Assembly (NCBI GenBank): GCA_021806645.1
Contig: JAJZQX010000007.1
Coordinates: 124,001-188,000, forward strand
Reading direction: 5' to 3'
DNA: 64,000 nt
Source: Myxococcales bacterium
GTDB lineage: Bacteria > Myxococcota > Myxococcia > Myxococcales > Anaeromyxobacteraceae
The notes beneath the pieces are model-generated. The model worked only from the letters and a program-made list of their open reading frames with translations, searched no databases and was not told the origin of the DNA. This document shows, one piece after another, positions 8,996 through 16,727 of the stretch; the first letter of the stretch is position 1; the number at the start of each line of letters is the position of its first letter. Both the position numbers and the translations under genes were made by a program.

Positions 8996-9315
8996 GCAGC
9001 GGCGACGCGGCGCTGCTGCGCGAGCTGCCCGACGTGCTCTTCCTCGACGTGCAGATGCCGGATGCGGTCGACTCCCTCCTCAAGCCGGTCGAGCCGGAGC
9101 GGCTGGCGCGGACGGTGGAGCGGCTGCGGCGCGGCCAGGCCCGGCTGCCGCCTGCGGCGCTCGCCCTCGCCATGCGGCGCATCCCCTGCCAGGGGGCGCG
9201 GAGCATCAAGCTGGTCGACCTGGCCGAGGTCGAGTCGGTCCGGACGCGCTCCGGCCAGACCGTGCCGGTGAGCCGGCGCTTCCTCCCGCTCCTCAAGCAG
9301 CGGCTCGGCGTCTGA
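8992..9315 (+). pseudogene. decayed LytTR-type response regulator
   Basis: A 107-residue frame shows pieces of a LytR/AlgR response regulator in the right order but with large in-frame gaps. PDVLFLDVQMPD is the phosphoacceptor strand of a receiver domain; the next residues already belong to its last strand and helix (LLKPVEPERLARTVERL). RIPCQGARSIKLVDLAEVESV is the start of the LytTR DNA-binding domain, which then jumps to its end (TRSGQTVPVSRRFLPLLKQRL). The N-terminal acidic pocket and most of both domains are missing, so it is probably non-functional. It overlaps the lutC stop by 4 bp. Confidence 0.7.
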
Positions 9316-9525
9316 TTCCGAACGGCGGTCCGAGCGGCGGGCGTTACACCATCGCGACGACCGTCCCTGTCGTGGGGTCAATCGGCGCCCCCAGCGCCGG
9401 ACGAGGCGGCCGGCCCTGGGGTGACCAAATGAGCGGTCTGCCCAACGTGCGTTCGAAACCCGTGGGAGAACACCCATGCGGAGCGTTCGGGGAGCGTGGC
9501 CACCTCGCCCTCAGTCAAAACGTGC

Positions 9526-9590
9526 TTGAACCTGTAGACCCGTGTCACCGCAAGTGACCTGTCGGACTCGCGCGGTGGGTTGGATGCCTT
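9526..9590 (+). repeat. dispersed 65-bp repeat, copy A
   Basis: This block begins TTGAACCTGTAGACCCGTGT and ends GGTGGGTTGGATGCCTT; related copies lie at 14231-14296 (reverse), 21850-21915 and 23377-23440. Copies A and D share about 30 further bases on the left (GCGTGGC...CCCTCAGTC.AAACGTG). It lies in the 286-bp gap between the regulator remnant and the cytochrome 3' end, where nothing else is evident. No gene is encoded by the unit itself. Confidence 0.75.
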
Positions 9591-9601
9591 GACCTCCCGA
9601 C

Positions 9602-12445
9602 CTATCTCTGGTGGACCGCGCCGATGGCCGCGATCCGTCCCGGGCCATGGCAGATCAAGCACTGCTCCTGCGATCCGCCCGCGCCGAGCACGCTGGAGCG
9701 AGGCGCGTAGAACCGCCCCCCGTTGGCCTCCATGTGGTCGATGGCCGTGGTCGAGTCGTGGCACGCCGCGCAGGCGCCGGTGATCGGCGAAAGGACGAGC
9801 GTGCTCCCCGCCGCCTCCGTGGTCACGCCGGTGGAAGCGTTGTACGAGAAGCCGGCGCCGTAGTCCGTGACGTTGTCGGCGATGACGTACGGCGAGATCG
9901 TGTAGTAGGTGGAGTTCACCAGCGGATCGGTGCTGTACGTGCCGGTGGCGACCGTGGTGAGCTGCATGCCGGCGACCGCGGACAGGTTGGTCGAGCTGGT
10001 GAAGTCGAAGGTGTTGGGGACGTGGCAGGTGGTGCAGGTGTTGAGCGTGCCCGGGAACTCGACCTCGTCGTAGCCGGGGCCGGCTGTGATCGCGTGCCAA
10101 GTGTAGTTGACCATGCGCTTCCGACCCGCGTGGATGGCGTGGATGAAGTACTTCGAGCCCGCCGACCAGCCGGAGCTGGTGCGGTTCGGGTTGTGGCAGA
10201 AGGAGCAGGTCGGCCCGTCGTTGCGCTGACCGGCGTGGAAGGTCGGCGTCACGCCCAGGGTGCCGTGGCAATCCTTGCACTTGGCGTTGTCCACGATGGC
10301 GCGGCGCCCCGTGTAGCCGGTCGCCACCTTCCAGACGTTCGGCGCCGGGACGCTCAGGCCGCCCTGGGCCTTCCCGTCGGGGGGAGCGTTCGGGATCCAC
10401 GGGTACGCTGCCAGGTTGGTCTGCACCAGCGGCGGCGCGGACGACAGCGCGTAGGTGTACCCGACGCCGCCGGTGAGCATGGTCGCGGTCGCCGGGACCT
10501 GCACGCCGGTGAGCGTGATCGTGTAGTAGCCGCTCGCGTCCGGCCCGCCGAGCGTGCCGGCGCCCGCCCCGGTCGCGCTGCCATCCCAGATCTTCTTGAT
10601 GTAGCCGCTCGCCGAGGCATTGAAGTCGGACGGCGCGGGGTTGCCGTCCTGGGGGACCGCGAAGGCGAAGTAGACGCTGGGAGAGCCGGCGAAGTCCGGC
10701 ATGAGCTCCGTCACCACGCCCGCCAGGTAGGTCTGGAAGACCACGTCGGCCCCGTCGCTCTTGAGCTTGAAGGTGATCTGCGGACGCTTGACGTTCGGCG
10801 TGACGCCGGTGTCGAGCACGGCGTCGACGCTCTTCACGTCGTAGGTGATGACGCTGGCGCCCGGGGGGACGTAACCGCCCGCTGCGACGAAGGAGGCGTT
10901 GGTGTTGGCGTTGCCGCCGGCGGGGACCAGCCAGGCGTTGTTCGGATCCGGCGGCGCGACCGGCTGGTGGTACTTCGACGTCGCGAAGCTCCCCGACGGG
11001 CCGTGGCAGGTCACGCAGGTGGAATCCGACGACGCGCCGCCCACGTGGTTGCAGGGGACCGGCTTGCCGTCGGCGCCACGGACGAGCGTGCCGCCGACCT
11101 GGCAGGAGGTGGCCGCCGAGGACGTGAAGGAGACGTAGTCGTGGCAACCCTGGCACGCCAGCGTCGACGGGTTGGTGAGCGCCTGGGCACCTTGCGCCGA
11201 GCCGGCGTGGCAGGCGTCACAGTCGCGGATGTCCCGCGGGTAGGTGGCGGCGATCGCGTGGAACAGGTTGGCCGTCGCCACCTGGGCGCCGTCGTGGATG
11301 CGGTGGATGAAGCTCGACGAGTCGGCCTGCGGGTTGGTGGTGCGACCGGGGTTGTGGCAGACGTTGCACATGCCGGCGTCGACCAGGCCGCCGCCATGGA
11401 AGGCCGCCGACGAGGTGGTCTCGGCCTTGAACCTGGCGTGGCAGGCGTCGCACCTCGCCTGCGAGACCAGCTCCCGCGTCAGCGGCGTGCCGTTGCCGCT
11501 CGGGACGTAGTAGGAGGGCTGGTTGGCCGCGCTGAAGGTGTTGGCGTTGAGCGGGAAGACCAGGTCGGTCTGGCGGGACGCCTGGATCCAGACCACGTGC
11601 GTCTCGTCCAGCCTGGTCGGGTCATAGGCGATCGCCACGGGGCCGTTCGGGGTCGACGCCGTCGGGAAGGCGTAGGTGTAGTCGCCGGCGCCGAGGCCAT
11701 TCTCGGCCAGGGTGCCATGTCCGGGGGCGGTCCCCAGCGGGTTGTAGGTGGTCGGTTGCCCGGCCGGCGCGGCCGCGCTGGTCGTCCTGGTGTACACCGT
11801 CAGCGGCGAGGCGACCCCGGTGACGGCGTCCGTGGTGAAGTAGCCGATGGCGAAGCGCGGCTTGATCGGCGTGTTCAGCGAGTAGATCCCGGCCAGGTCG
11901 AGCGGGAAGCCCCGGTCGTCCTTGATCGTGAAGCGAACCGTGATGGGGGCGCCTGCCGACGTGCTCACGCCGTTGGCCTTGATGGCCACGTGGATGCCGG
12001 TGCTCGGGGAGATGGCGCCGCTCGGCCCGAAGCTGCAGACGTAGCTGGTCGCGGCCGGGTCCGCCTCGCCGGGGTCGAGCGTGCCGTTGTTGTTGGCGTC
12101 GAGCCCTGACTCGATCCTGGTTCCGCCGAAGGGACAGTTGGCACCGGCCGGCTCGGCGAGGGTCCTGACCAGGGGGCTCTTGCCGACGCCGTTGCAGACG
12201 TAGGACGTGCCGGACGCGCTCACCTCGGACGGGTCGAGCGTGCCGTTCCGGTTGGCGTCGACCCCGGCCTCGATCCTGGTGCCGCCGTACTGGCAGTTCA
12301 GGCCGGCGGGCTCGGCGGTGACCTTGACGAGCGCGTTCGATCCGCTGCCACCCTGCGGCCCCGTGCTCCCCGCGCAGGCGGTGAGCGTGGCGACCAGGAC
12401 GATACCGAGCAGGCCGACGACGGGCGCATGGTGACGCATTCGCAT
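9602..12445 (-). CDS. decaheme c-type cytochrome lipoprotein, OmcA/MtrC family
   Basis: 947 residues with exactly ten CXXCH heme-binding motifs (CDACH, CNVCH, CDACH, CQGCH, CVTCH in the first half; CKDCH, CSFCH, CTTCH, CAACH, CLICH in the second), the OmcA/MtrC count. A lipoprotein signal (VLVATLTAC, lipobox LTAC) starts the protein, followed by two DUF7151-like segments with calcium-loop-like DANRNGTLDP and DANNNGTLDP. Such proteins sit outside the cell and pass electrons to metal oxides or other acceptors. ATG 12445 is chosen for its GGAG site and the signal peptide. No porin or periplasmic cytochrome partner is beside it. Confidence 0.93.
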   Translation of the reverse strand: MRMRHHAPVVGLLGIVLVATLTACAGSTGPQGGSGSNALVKVTAEPAGLNCQYGGTRIEAGVDANRNGTLDPSEVSASGTSYVCNGVGKSPLVRTLAEPAGANCPFGGTRIESGLDANNNGTLDPGEADPAATSYVCSFGPSGAISPSTGIHVAIKANGVSTSAGAPITVRFTIKDDRGFPLDLAGIYSLNTPIKPRFAIGYFTTDAVTGVASPLTVYTRTTSAAAPAGQPTTYNPLGTAPGHGTLAENGLGAGDYTYAFPTASTPNGPVAIAYDPTRLDETHVVWIQASRQTDLVFPLNANTFSAANQPSYYVPSGNGTPLTRELVSQARCDACHARFKAETTSSAAFHGGGLVDAGMCNVCHNPGRTTNPQADSSSFIHRIHDGAQVATANLFHAIAATYPRDIRDCDACHAGSAQGAQALTNPSTLACQGCHDYVSFTSSAATSCQVGGTLVRGADGKPVPCNHVGGASSDSTCVTCHGPSGSFATSKYHQPVAPPDPNNAWLVPAGGNANTNASFVAAGGYVPPGASVITYDVKSVDAVLDTGVTPNVKRPQITFKLKSDGADVVFQTYLAGVVTELMPDFAGSPSVYFAFAVPQDGNPAPSDFNASASGYIKKIWDGSATGAGAGTLGGPDASGYYTITLTGVQVPATATMLTGGVGYTYALSSAPPLVQTNLAAYPWIPNAPPDGKAQGGLSVPAPNVWKVATGYTGRRAIVDNAKCKDCHGTLGVTPTFHAGQRNDGPTCSFCHNPNRTSSGWSAGSKYFIHAIHAGRKRMVNYTWHAITAGPGYDEVEFPGTLNTCTTCHVPNTFDFTSSTNLSAVAGMQLTTVATGTYSTDPLVNSTYYTISPYVIADNVTDYGAGFSYNASTGVTTEAAGSTLVLSPITGACAACHDSTTAIDHMEANGGRFYAPRSSVLGAGGSQEQCLICHGPGRIAAIGAVHQR

Positions 12446-12809
12446 GGTGTTCTCCGGGTGGTGCGGCCCACCGCGACGACCGCGACACCGCACGTGCTGG
12501 AAGGGACCTGATCGTGGATCGGCGCCCTCTGCGCACCCTAGCAGGAGCCGGCTCACTCCGCCGGCTGATACCGGAGCGACGGCAACGCGCCCCAGACGGC
12601 GAGCACGAACACGGTCTGCCTCGCCTCGTGCACCTCAGTGAACCGGCGGATGGCCGATGCTCGTCCCACCACTGCTCGATGCGACTCGCTTGCCGCTGCG
12701 CCTTCTGAGCGACGCGCAGTTGGGTACTCTGGGTGGGGTCCTTCGGGGCCTCGGGGCCTGCCGCTGCCTTGGCAAGCGAGGCCGGCTATACTCCCACCCG
12801 AGGCCCGCC
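12446..12809. other. intergenic region with degenerate REP-like sequence
   Basis: These 364 bp separate the divergent cytochrome and DUF433 genes and must hold both promoters. Around 12724-12760 the text GGTACTCTGGGTGGGG followed by CGGGGCCTCGGGGCCTG is a decayed form of the end repeat of the transposase elements at 15100 and 19457. A TATACT hexamer at 12787 is a possible -10 box for the downstream pair. No protein-coding frame is convincing here. Confidence 0.5.
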
Positions 12810-13061
12810 ATGGACGAGAAGCTCCTGCTCGACCGGATCACCTACAACCCGAAGATCTTCTGCGGCAAGCCGATCATCCGCGGGCACCGGCTCGCCGTGG
12901 AGCACGTCCTCGGCATGCTCGCGGCCGGCGACACCACCGAGACCATCCTCACCGGCTATGCCTGGCTCGAGCGCGAGGACGTCCTCGCCTGCCTCGCCTA
13001 CGCGAGGCGGGTCGTCGGCCATGAGCGCATCGAGCCCCTCCTCGTTCCGACCGGGACGTGA
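12810..13061 (+). CDS. DUF433 antitoxin
   Basis: 83 residues with the DUF433 signature: DRITYNPKIFCGKPIIRGHR at the N terminus and a winged-helix-like segment through LEREDVLACLAYA. DUF433 proteins are the DNA-binding antitoxin of small toxin-antitoxin modules. It starts at ATG 12810 and overlaps the toxin gene by 4 bp (GTGA). The pairing with a DUF5615 gene is the standard layout. Confidence 0.88.
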   Translation: MDEKLLLDRITYNPKIFCGKPIIRGHRLAVEHVLGMLAAGDTTETILTGYAWLEREDVLACLAYARRVVGHERIEPLLVPTGT

Positions 13062-13417
13062 AGCTCCTCCTCGACTCCTGCGTCTGGGGCGGTGCCGTCG
13101 GCCGGCTGCGTGCCGCCGGCCATGACGTCGTCTGGTCTGGCGACTGGCCGGCCGACCCTGGGGATGAGGAGATCCTGGCCCGAGCCGTCGCCGAGGGACG
13201 CGTCCTGGTCACGCTCGACAAGGACTTCGGCGAGCTGGCCGTCGTCCGCGAGCTGCCCCACTCCGGCATCCTGCGGCTCGTCGCACAATCCGCGCTGCAG
13301 CAGGCCGAGGTGACCTTGCGGGTCATCGAAGCGCACGGCGCCGACCTGGCTGCTGGCGCCATCATCACGGCCGAGGCCGGCAGGCTGCGGGTGAGGCTCC
13401 CGAGGACGCAGGACTGA
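13058..13417 (+). CDS. DUF5615 PIN-like toxin
   Basis: 119 residues with GTG start. The PIN-like fold is shown by KLLLDSCV at the N terminus (first acidic residue), DPGDEEILARAVAEGRVLVT in the middle and LDKDFGELAV with further acidic residues. DUF5615 proteins are presumed RNases neutralised by DUF433 partners. Length is typical. Translation is coupled to the antitoxin. Confidence 0.87.
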   Translation: MKLLLDSCVWGGAVGRLRAAGHDVVWSGDWPADPGDEEILARAVAEGRVLVTLDKDFGELAVVRELPHSGILRLVAQSALQQAEVTLRVIEAHGADLAAGAIITAEAGRLRVRLPRTQD

Positions 13418-13545
13418 CCGGTCGACCGCTTCGTCCGGCCCTCAGCGCTGCCGAGTCAATGCCACGATATCGTCCGTGCTCATGCGGACGTGTTCATACA
13501 CTGTTCGTCGCTTGCACTCCTTGGGGGAGCCCACATGCCAGCACT

Positions 13546-13809
13546 TCAGGTCGTCGAAGAGGTCCCCAAGAGCCCCGAGGTCCAGCGGAGAGGCTGGCCG
13601 TCGCAGAGCGAGAGGTCCGCCCGCCGATAGGCCTCCCGGAAGTCCGGGTCCCGGTCCGCCAGGACGACATGGTCCACGTTCGGCGTGAACACGGCCCCGC
13701 CCCGGCCGTGGTCCACCAGCGCCTCCACCGCGGCGAGCGCCTCGTCGAAGGTGAGCGCATCGACCCATAGGTGACCGAAGCGCACACGCGGCGTGCCCGC
13801 AGCCGCCAC
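13546..13809 (-). pseudogene. truncated WecG/TagA/CpsF glycosyltransferase
   Basis: The 87-residue frame matches the N-terminal third of WecG/TagA enzymes: FGHLWVDALTFDEALAAVEA, VFTPNVDHVVLADRDPDFRE and ADLSLCDGQPLRWTSGLLGT. These enzymes add N-acetylmannosaminuronate or a related sugar to a lipid carrier and are usually about 240 residues. The match stops after LLGT, where the frame changes to unrelated sequence. The bases 13418-13545 may hold another fragment (reverse-strand text KCWHVGSPKECKRRTVYEHV) that I cannot place. Confidence 0.7.
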
Positions 13810-13832
13810 TCGCGCCGCTCCATCTTACCCGC

Positions 13833-14237
13833 TCACGGCGTGGTACCTCGCTGAGCCGCGGTCCCAAGGCGATCGCGATCTGCCCACCGAACCACTCGCG
13901 GCCACGCCCCCGTCTCCACGGCGAGTTGCCCGGCCACCGCTGCCGCCAGACCCCAGAAGACGCGGTACGGGATCAAGTTGGGACCCGTGTAGCCATAGGC
14001 CGCAACCGTGCAACTGATGACGGCCGCGACGCAGGTCAGCGCCGCAACGCGGTGCTCCGGCACCTGCGCGAGCCCATGGGAGCGCACCGCCAGGAATACG
14101 GTCACGGCGTACAGCGCCCACAGCGCGGTGAAGGCGATGACGCCGCTGAAGAGCAGCAACCCGAGCACGCTGTTACGGGGCCAGGCACGGTACTCGGGGT
14201 AGAGGACCGAGAGGTCGTCGTTCGTAGAGTAAGGCAT
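13833..14237 (-). CDS. small hypothetical membrane protein
   Basis: 134 residues from the ATG at 14237, with three hydrophobic stretches (VLGLLLFSGVIAFTALWALY, VAALTCVAAVISCTVAAYGY, and FWGLAAAVAGQLAVE). An alternative start 9 bases earlier falls in the dispersed repeat. It lies just upstream of the WecG remnant on the same strand, so both may be pieces of a former surface-polysaccharide cluster. It matches no family I recognise and could itself be a fragment. Confidence 0.45.
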   Translation of the reverse strand: MPYSTNDDLSVLYPEYRAWPRNSVLGLLLFSGVIAFTALWALYAVTVFLAVRSHGLAQVPEHRVAALTCVAAVISCTVAAYGYTGPNLIPYRVFWGLAAAVAGQLAVETGAWPRVVRWADRDRLGTAAQRGTTP

Positions 14238-14296
14238 CCCACCCACCGTTCGAGTCTGGCAATGGGTCTTACGGTGACACGGGTCTACAGGTTCAG
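14231..14296 (-). repeat. dispersed 65-bp repeat, copy B
   Basis: Read on the minus strand, this is the same unit as copies A, C and D: TGAACCTGTAGACCCGTGT at one end and GGTGGGTGGGATGCCTTA at the other. It overlaps the start of the small membrane-protein gene and directly abuts REP-like end sequences at 14310-14365. The inverted orientation relative to the other three copies makes simple tandem duplication unlikely. Confidence 0.75.
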
Positions 14297-14309
14297 CGCT
14301 GCGCTAGCA

Positions 14310-14365
14310 TTGGGTCGGGGCCTCCTGGGCCTCCGGTACTCTGGGTCGGGGCCTCGGGCCTCCCG
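14310..14365 (+). repeat. REP-like element ends upstream of sodC
   Basis: Two adjacent copies of the transposase-element right-end sequence occur here: TTGGGTCGGGGCCTCCTGGG and then the full 17-base form CTCTGGGTCGGGGCCTC at 14339-14355. The second copy continues GGGCCTCCC as it also does after the element at 20711. No transposase gene is attached, so this is a solo end. Together with the reverse-oriented sites at 15020-15112 it brackets sodC. Confidence 0.75.
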
Positions 14366-14444
14366 CTCTCGGGTCAAGCGACCTCGGGCGTGGCCTCGCC
14401 GCCGCCGGCCGATTAGGTGTTGGGCCTCAACATCGGAGGTCACC

Positions 14445-14957
14445 ATGTGCCGCTTCCCGCTGCTCGCCCTCACGCTCCTCGCCCCCAGCCTCGCCCTCGC
14501 CTCGCCGGCCGCCAAGGCCGACCTGAAGGACGCCGCCGGCAAGCCGGTCGGCACGGCCACCTTCACCAGCGCCGGTGGCGGCGTGGAGGTGAAGGTGCAG
14601 GTCTCCGGGCTGAAGCCCGGCCCGCACGGGTTCCACGTCCACTCCGCCGGGATCTGCGAGGCCCCCGACTTCAAGACCGCCGCCGGTCACTTCAACCCCG
14701 CCGGCAAGCAGCACGGCCTCGACAACCCGATGGGCCACCACGGCGGCGACATGCCCAACCTCGTGGTCGGGGCGGACGGAAAGGGCAAGGCGAGCGCCAC
14801 GCTGCACGGCGTCACGCTCGGCGAGGGCGACGCCTCGCTCTTCCACGCCGGCGGCACGGCGCTAGTGGTCCACGCCGACGCAGACGACGGAAATACCGAC
14901 CCGGCCGGCAACGCCGGCGCCCGGATCGCTTGCGGCGTCGTGCAGCGCGGGAAGTAG
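14445..14957 (+). CDS. sodC: superoxide dismutase [Cu-Zn], exported
   Basis: 170 residues with a cleavable signal (LLALTLLAPSLALASPAA). The metal site is visible: GFHVHSAGIC near residue 66 (copper histidines and a disulfide cysteine), the bridging histidine in AAGHFNPAG, zinc ligands in GHHGGDMPNL, and the last copper histidine in LVVHADADD near 145. The second cysteine is in IACGVVQ. It converts superoxide to peroxide in the periplasm. A GGAGGT site at 14435 fixes the start. REP-like repeats flank it on both sides. Confidence 0.93.
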   Translation: MCRFPLLALTLLAPSLALASPAAKADLKDAAGKPVGTATFTSAGGGVEVKVQVSGLKPGPHGFHVHSAGICEAPDFKTAAGHFNPAGKQHGLDNPMGHHGGDMPNLVVGADGKGKASATLHGVTLGEGDASLFHAGGTALVVHADADDGNTDPAGNAGARIACGVVQRGK

Positions 14958-15019
14958 GCGCCGATCGACCGGAGACTCCCCGGGGGAGGCTCAGTACCGC
15001 CCGCAAGGCGGTATCATGT

Positions 15020-15112
15020 GAGGCCCCGACCCGAGGCCCCGACCCAGAGAAATCCGAGGCCCCGACCCGAGGCCCCGACCCAGAGAAATCCGACATTGCG
15101 AGGCCCCGACCC
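15020..15112 (+). repeat. tandem REP-like half-sites
   Basis: The unit GAGGCCCCGACCC starts at 15020, 15033, 15056, 15069 and 15100; the second, fourth and fifth continue into CAGAGAAATCCG. The last unit is the left end of the transposase element. The others look like stacked remnants of earlier left ends, as in BIME-like REP clusters. They begin about 60 bp after the sodC stop and could act as a transcription or mRNA-stability barrier, but that is inference. Confidence 0.75.
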
Positions 15113-16354
15113 AGAGAAATCCGACATTGGAGACCACTGGGTTCACCGGCCGCTCGTGATCACAGGCATGGGACCCGGCTGCGAAGTGGCCTGCCGGCGG
15201 CGAACGGGGTCCGGAGTGGCCTTGGAGTGGTCTTGAGGGTGGCCGTGACGCGCGGCGATGGCCCGCAGGCGAACGCCTCCAATCCGCACCTCACAGCGCG
15301 GAACGGTCTACCTGGCATCGCTGTCCGTAAAGGCCGGCTACCCAGCCGCCGCGCAGGGCACCCCGAGCAGGACCCGGAGCCGGTAGGTGCCTGGCGGGAA
15401 CACGACGCCGGCGACGCCCTGGCGGAGCTTCGCGAGGGCCTCACGGTAGTCGCGCAGGAAGGCCTTCAGCCGGCCGAGGGCCTCGACTCGCTTCCACTTG
15501 TCCCGCGCCGCGACCCTCGGGTTGAGCTCGCGCCGGGGCTCGCCGGACGCCGGATTATCGGTGTGCCGCTGAGCGAGCACGCGGCGGGCACCCATGAACT
15601 TGCGGCCAGCGGCCACGAGCTCACGGGCAGCCTTCTTATCGATCTCGCCGAGGCGCGAGGTGATCGCCGACCGGTACTCCTCGGCCGTGAAGCCGGGCGG
15701 GGGCGTGAGCCGGAGTGTGCTCCGCTCGGGCATCTGGCCGTTGAGATCGAAGAACTGCCCGGGCCGCTTGAAGCTGCGCCCCGCGCGCCCGACGTCGGCG
15801 GGATCGGACCAGAGCCCGGGCCAGGCCCGGCCGGTGGAGACGAGCCCCGCCGCGACCGGGTTCGCGAGTGTGTAGGCCGCCTTCTCGATGATGTCCTCAT
15901 TCGAAACGAGGGTGACGGCGCTGTAGCTCGCGGGAGCCCAGAAGGCCTCCCAGCGGCCATAGGAGGCATTGAGCGCACGGGCGACGAGGGAGGCGAGGAA
16001 CTGCCCGAAGGCCGGGAGCTGGCCGAGCCTGTCCGTGACGACCAGGTGGTAATGGTTCGACATCACGACGTAGGCATGCACCTCGATGCGGTGGCGAGCG
16101 GCGGCGACGGCGAGGAGGTAGCCGAAGATGGCTGTCGTGAGCTCCGAGGGCTTGAGTAGGAACTGACGCTGCGCGGTCCGCCGCGTGACGAGGTAGGTGG
16201 TGTTCGGGATGACCTGTCGAGGAGCGGTCACCAGCGCCGCCATCGCAGGATGCGTGCCCGCGCCAGGCCGGCGAAATCACGGTGGGTGGCAGTCCTGCGA
16301 TGGTCCGCGGAGCGGACCTACCGGTCGAACCGCGGTACTCTGGGTCGGGGCCTC
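15100..16354. mobile_element. 1255-bp Y1-transposase element with 17-bp terminal inverted repeats, copy 1
   Basis: The element is identical along its whole length to 19457-20711. Its ends are perfect inverted repeats: GAGGCCCCGACCCAGAG at 15100-15116 and CTCTGGGTCGGGGCCTC at 16338-16354. It carries one gene, a Y1-type (REP-associated) transposase on the minus strand, with about 220 non-coding bases on its 3' side and about 110 on its 5' side. No target duplication was seen. HUH transposases normally use hairpins and not long terminal inverted repeats, so the structure is unusual. Confidence 0.8.
15338..16243 (-). CDS. REP-associated tyrosine transposase (Y1_Tnp / IS200-like)
   Basis: 301 residues of the Y1 HUH nuclease family. 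The metal-binding HUH motif is MSNHYHLVV near residue 61, and the nucleophile is probably the tyrosine in AAYTLANPVAAGLV near 122, which corresponds to the Y-x-x-x-NP motif of RAYT proteins. Such enzymes nick single-stranded DNA at REP palindromes and copy them around the genome. The C-terminal 120 residues are a basic extension. The protein is identical to that at 19695. Confidence 0.88.
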   Translation of the reverse strand: MAALVTAPRQVIPNTTYLVTRRTAQRQFLLKPSELTTAIFGYLLAVAAARHRIEVHAYVVMSNHYHLVVTDRLGQLPAFGQFLASLVARALNASYGRWEAFWAPASYSAVTLVSNEDIIEKAAYTLANPVAAGLVSTGRAWPGLWSDPADVGRAGRSFKRPGQFFDLNGQMPERSTLRLTPPPGFTAEEYRSAITSRLGEIDKKAARELVAAGRKFMGARRVLAQRHTDNPASGEPRRELNPRVAARDKWKRVEALGRLKAFLRDYREALAKLRQGVAGVVFPPGTYRLRVLLGVPCAAAG

Positions 16355-16727
16355 AGGACGCCGAGGTGCTGCATCAATGGGCTCCAGGCTCCGACCGCGG
16401 GCTCCCCGAGGCTCCCGACCGGGAGTCATTGGAATCGCCAGTGATCTCGCGGCAGCGAGGGGCGGCCACTCCACATCCGGTGGACGAACGACGGACGACG
16501 GAGGAAAGGTGGGACTCAAGGTCGGGAGGCGGAGGCGGGGAGCCGGGGGGAGCCGGAGAGGGTGGCCCAGTCGCTTTCCGCAAAGCGTGCCTGTACCGTG
16601 TCGAGCCGAAGTCGAACACTGACGAGTTGCATCAGGAGCAGGCGGCTTCCCGGGCGCAGCGGCGGGCCGCAGGCATTCGAGCGAGGCCGTGTCGGTGACG
16701 GCCAGGTTCCATCGGAGGGCCGCGATC
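16355..16727. other. intergenic region, no gene seen
   Basis: These 373 bp lie between the first transposase element and the Ig-like lipoprotein. No frame has family similarity or coding character I can defend; a GGAGGGC ribosome binding site for the next gene is at 16714-16720. The promoter of the lipoprotein gene should lie here. Confidence 0.5.

Noticed and set aside
9611-12109. An 832-codon frame antisense to the cytochrome
   Set aside because: The cytochrome has ten heme motifs and a signal peptide; the antisense text is arginine/glycine-rich with no family likeness.
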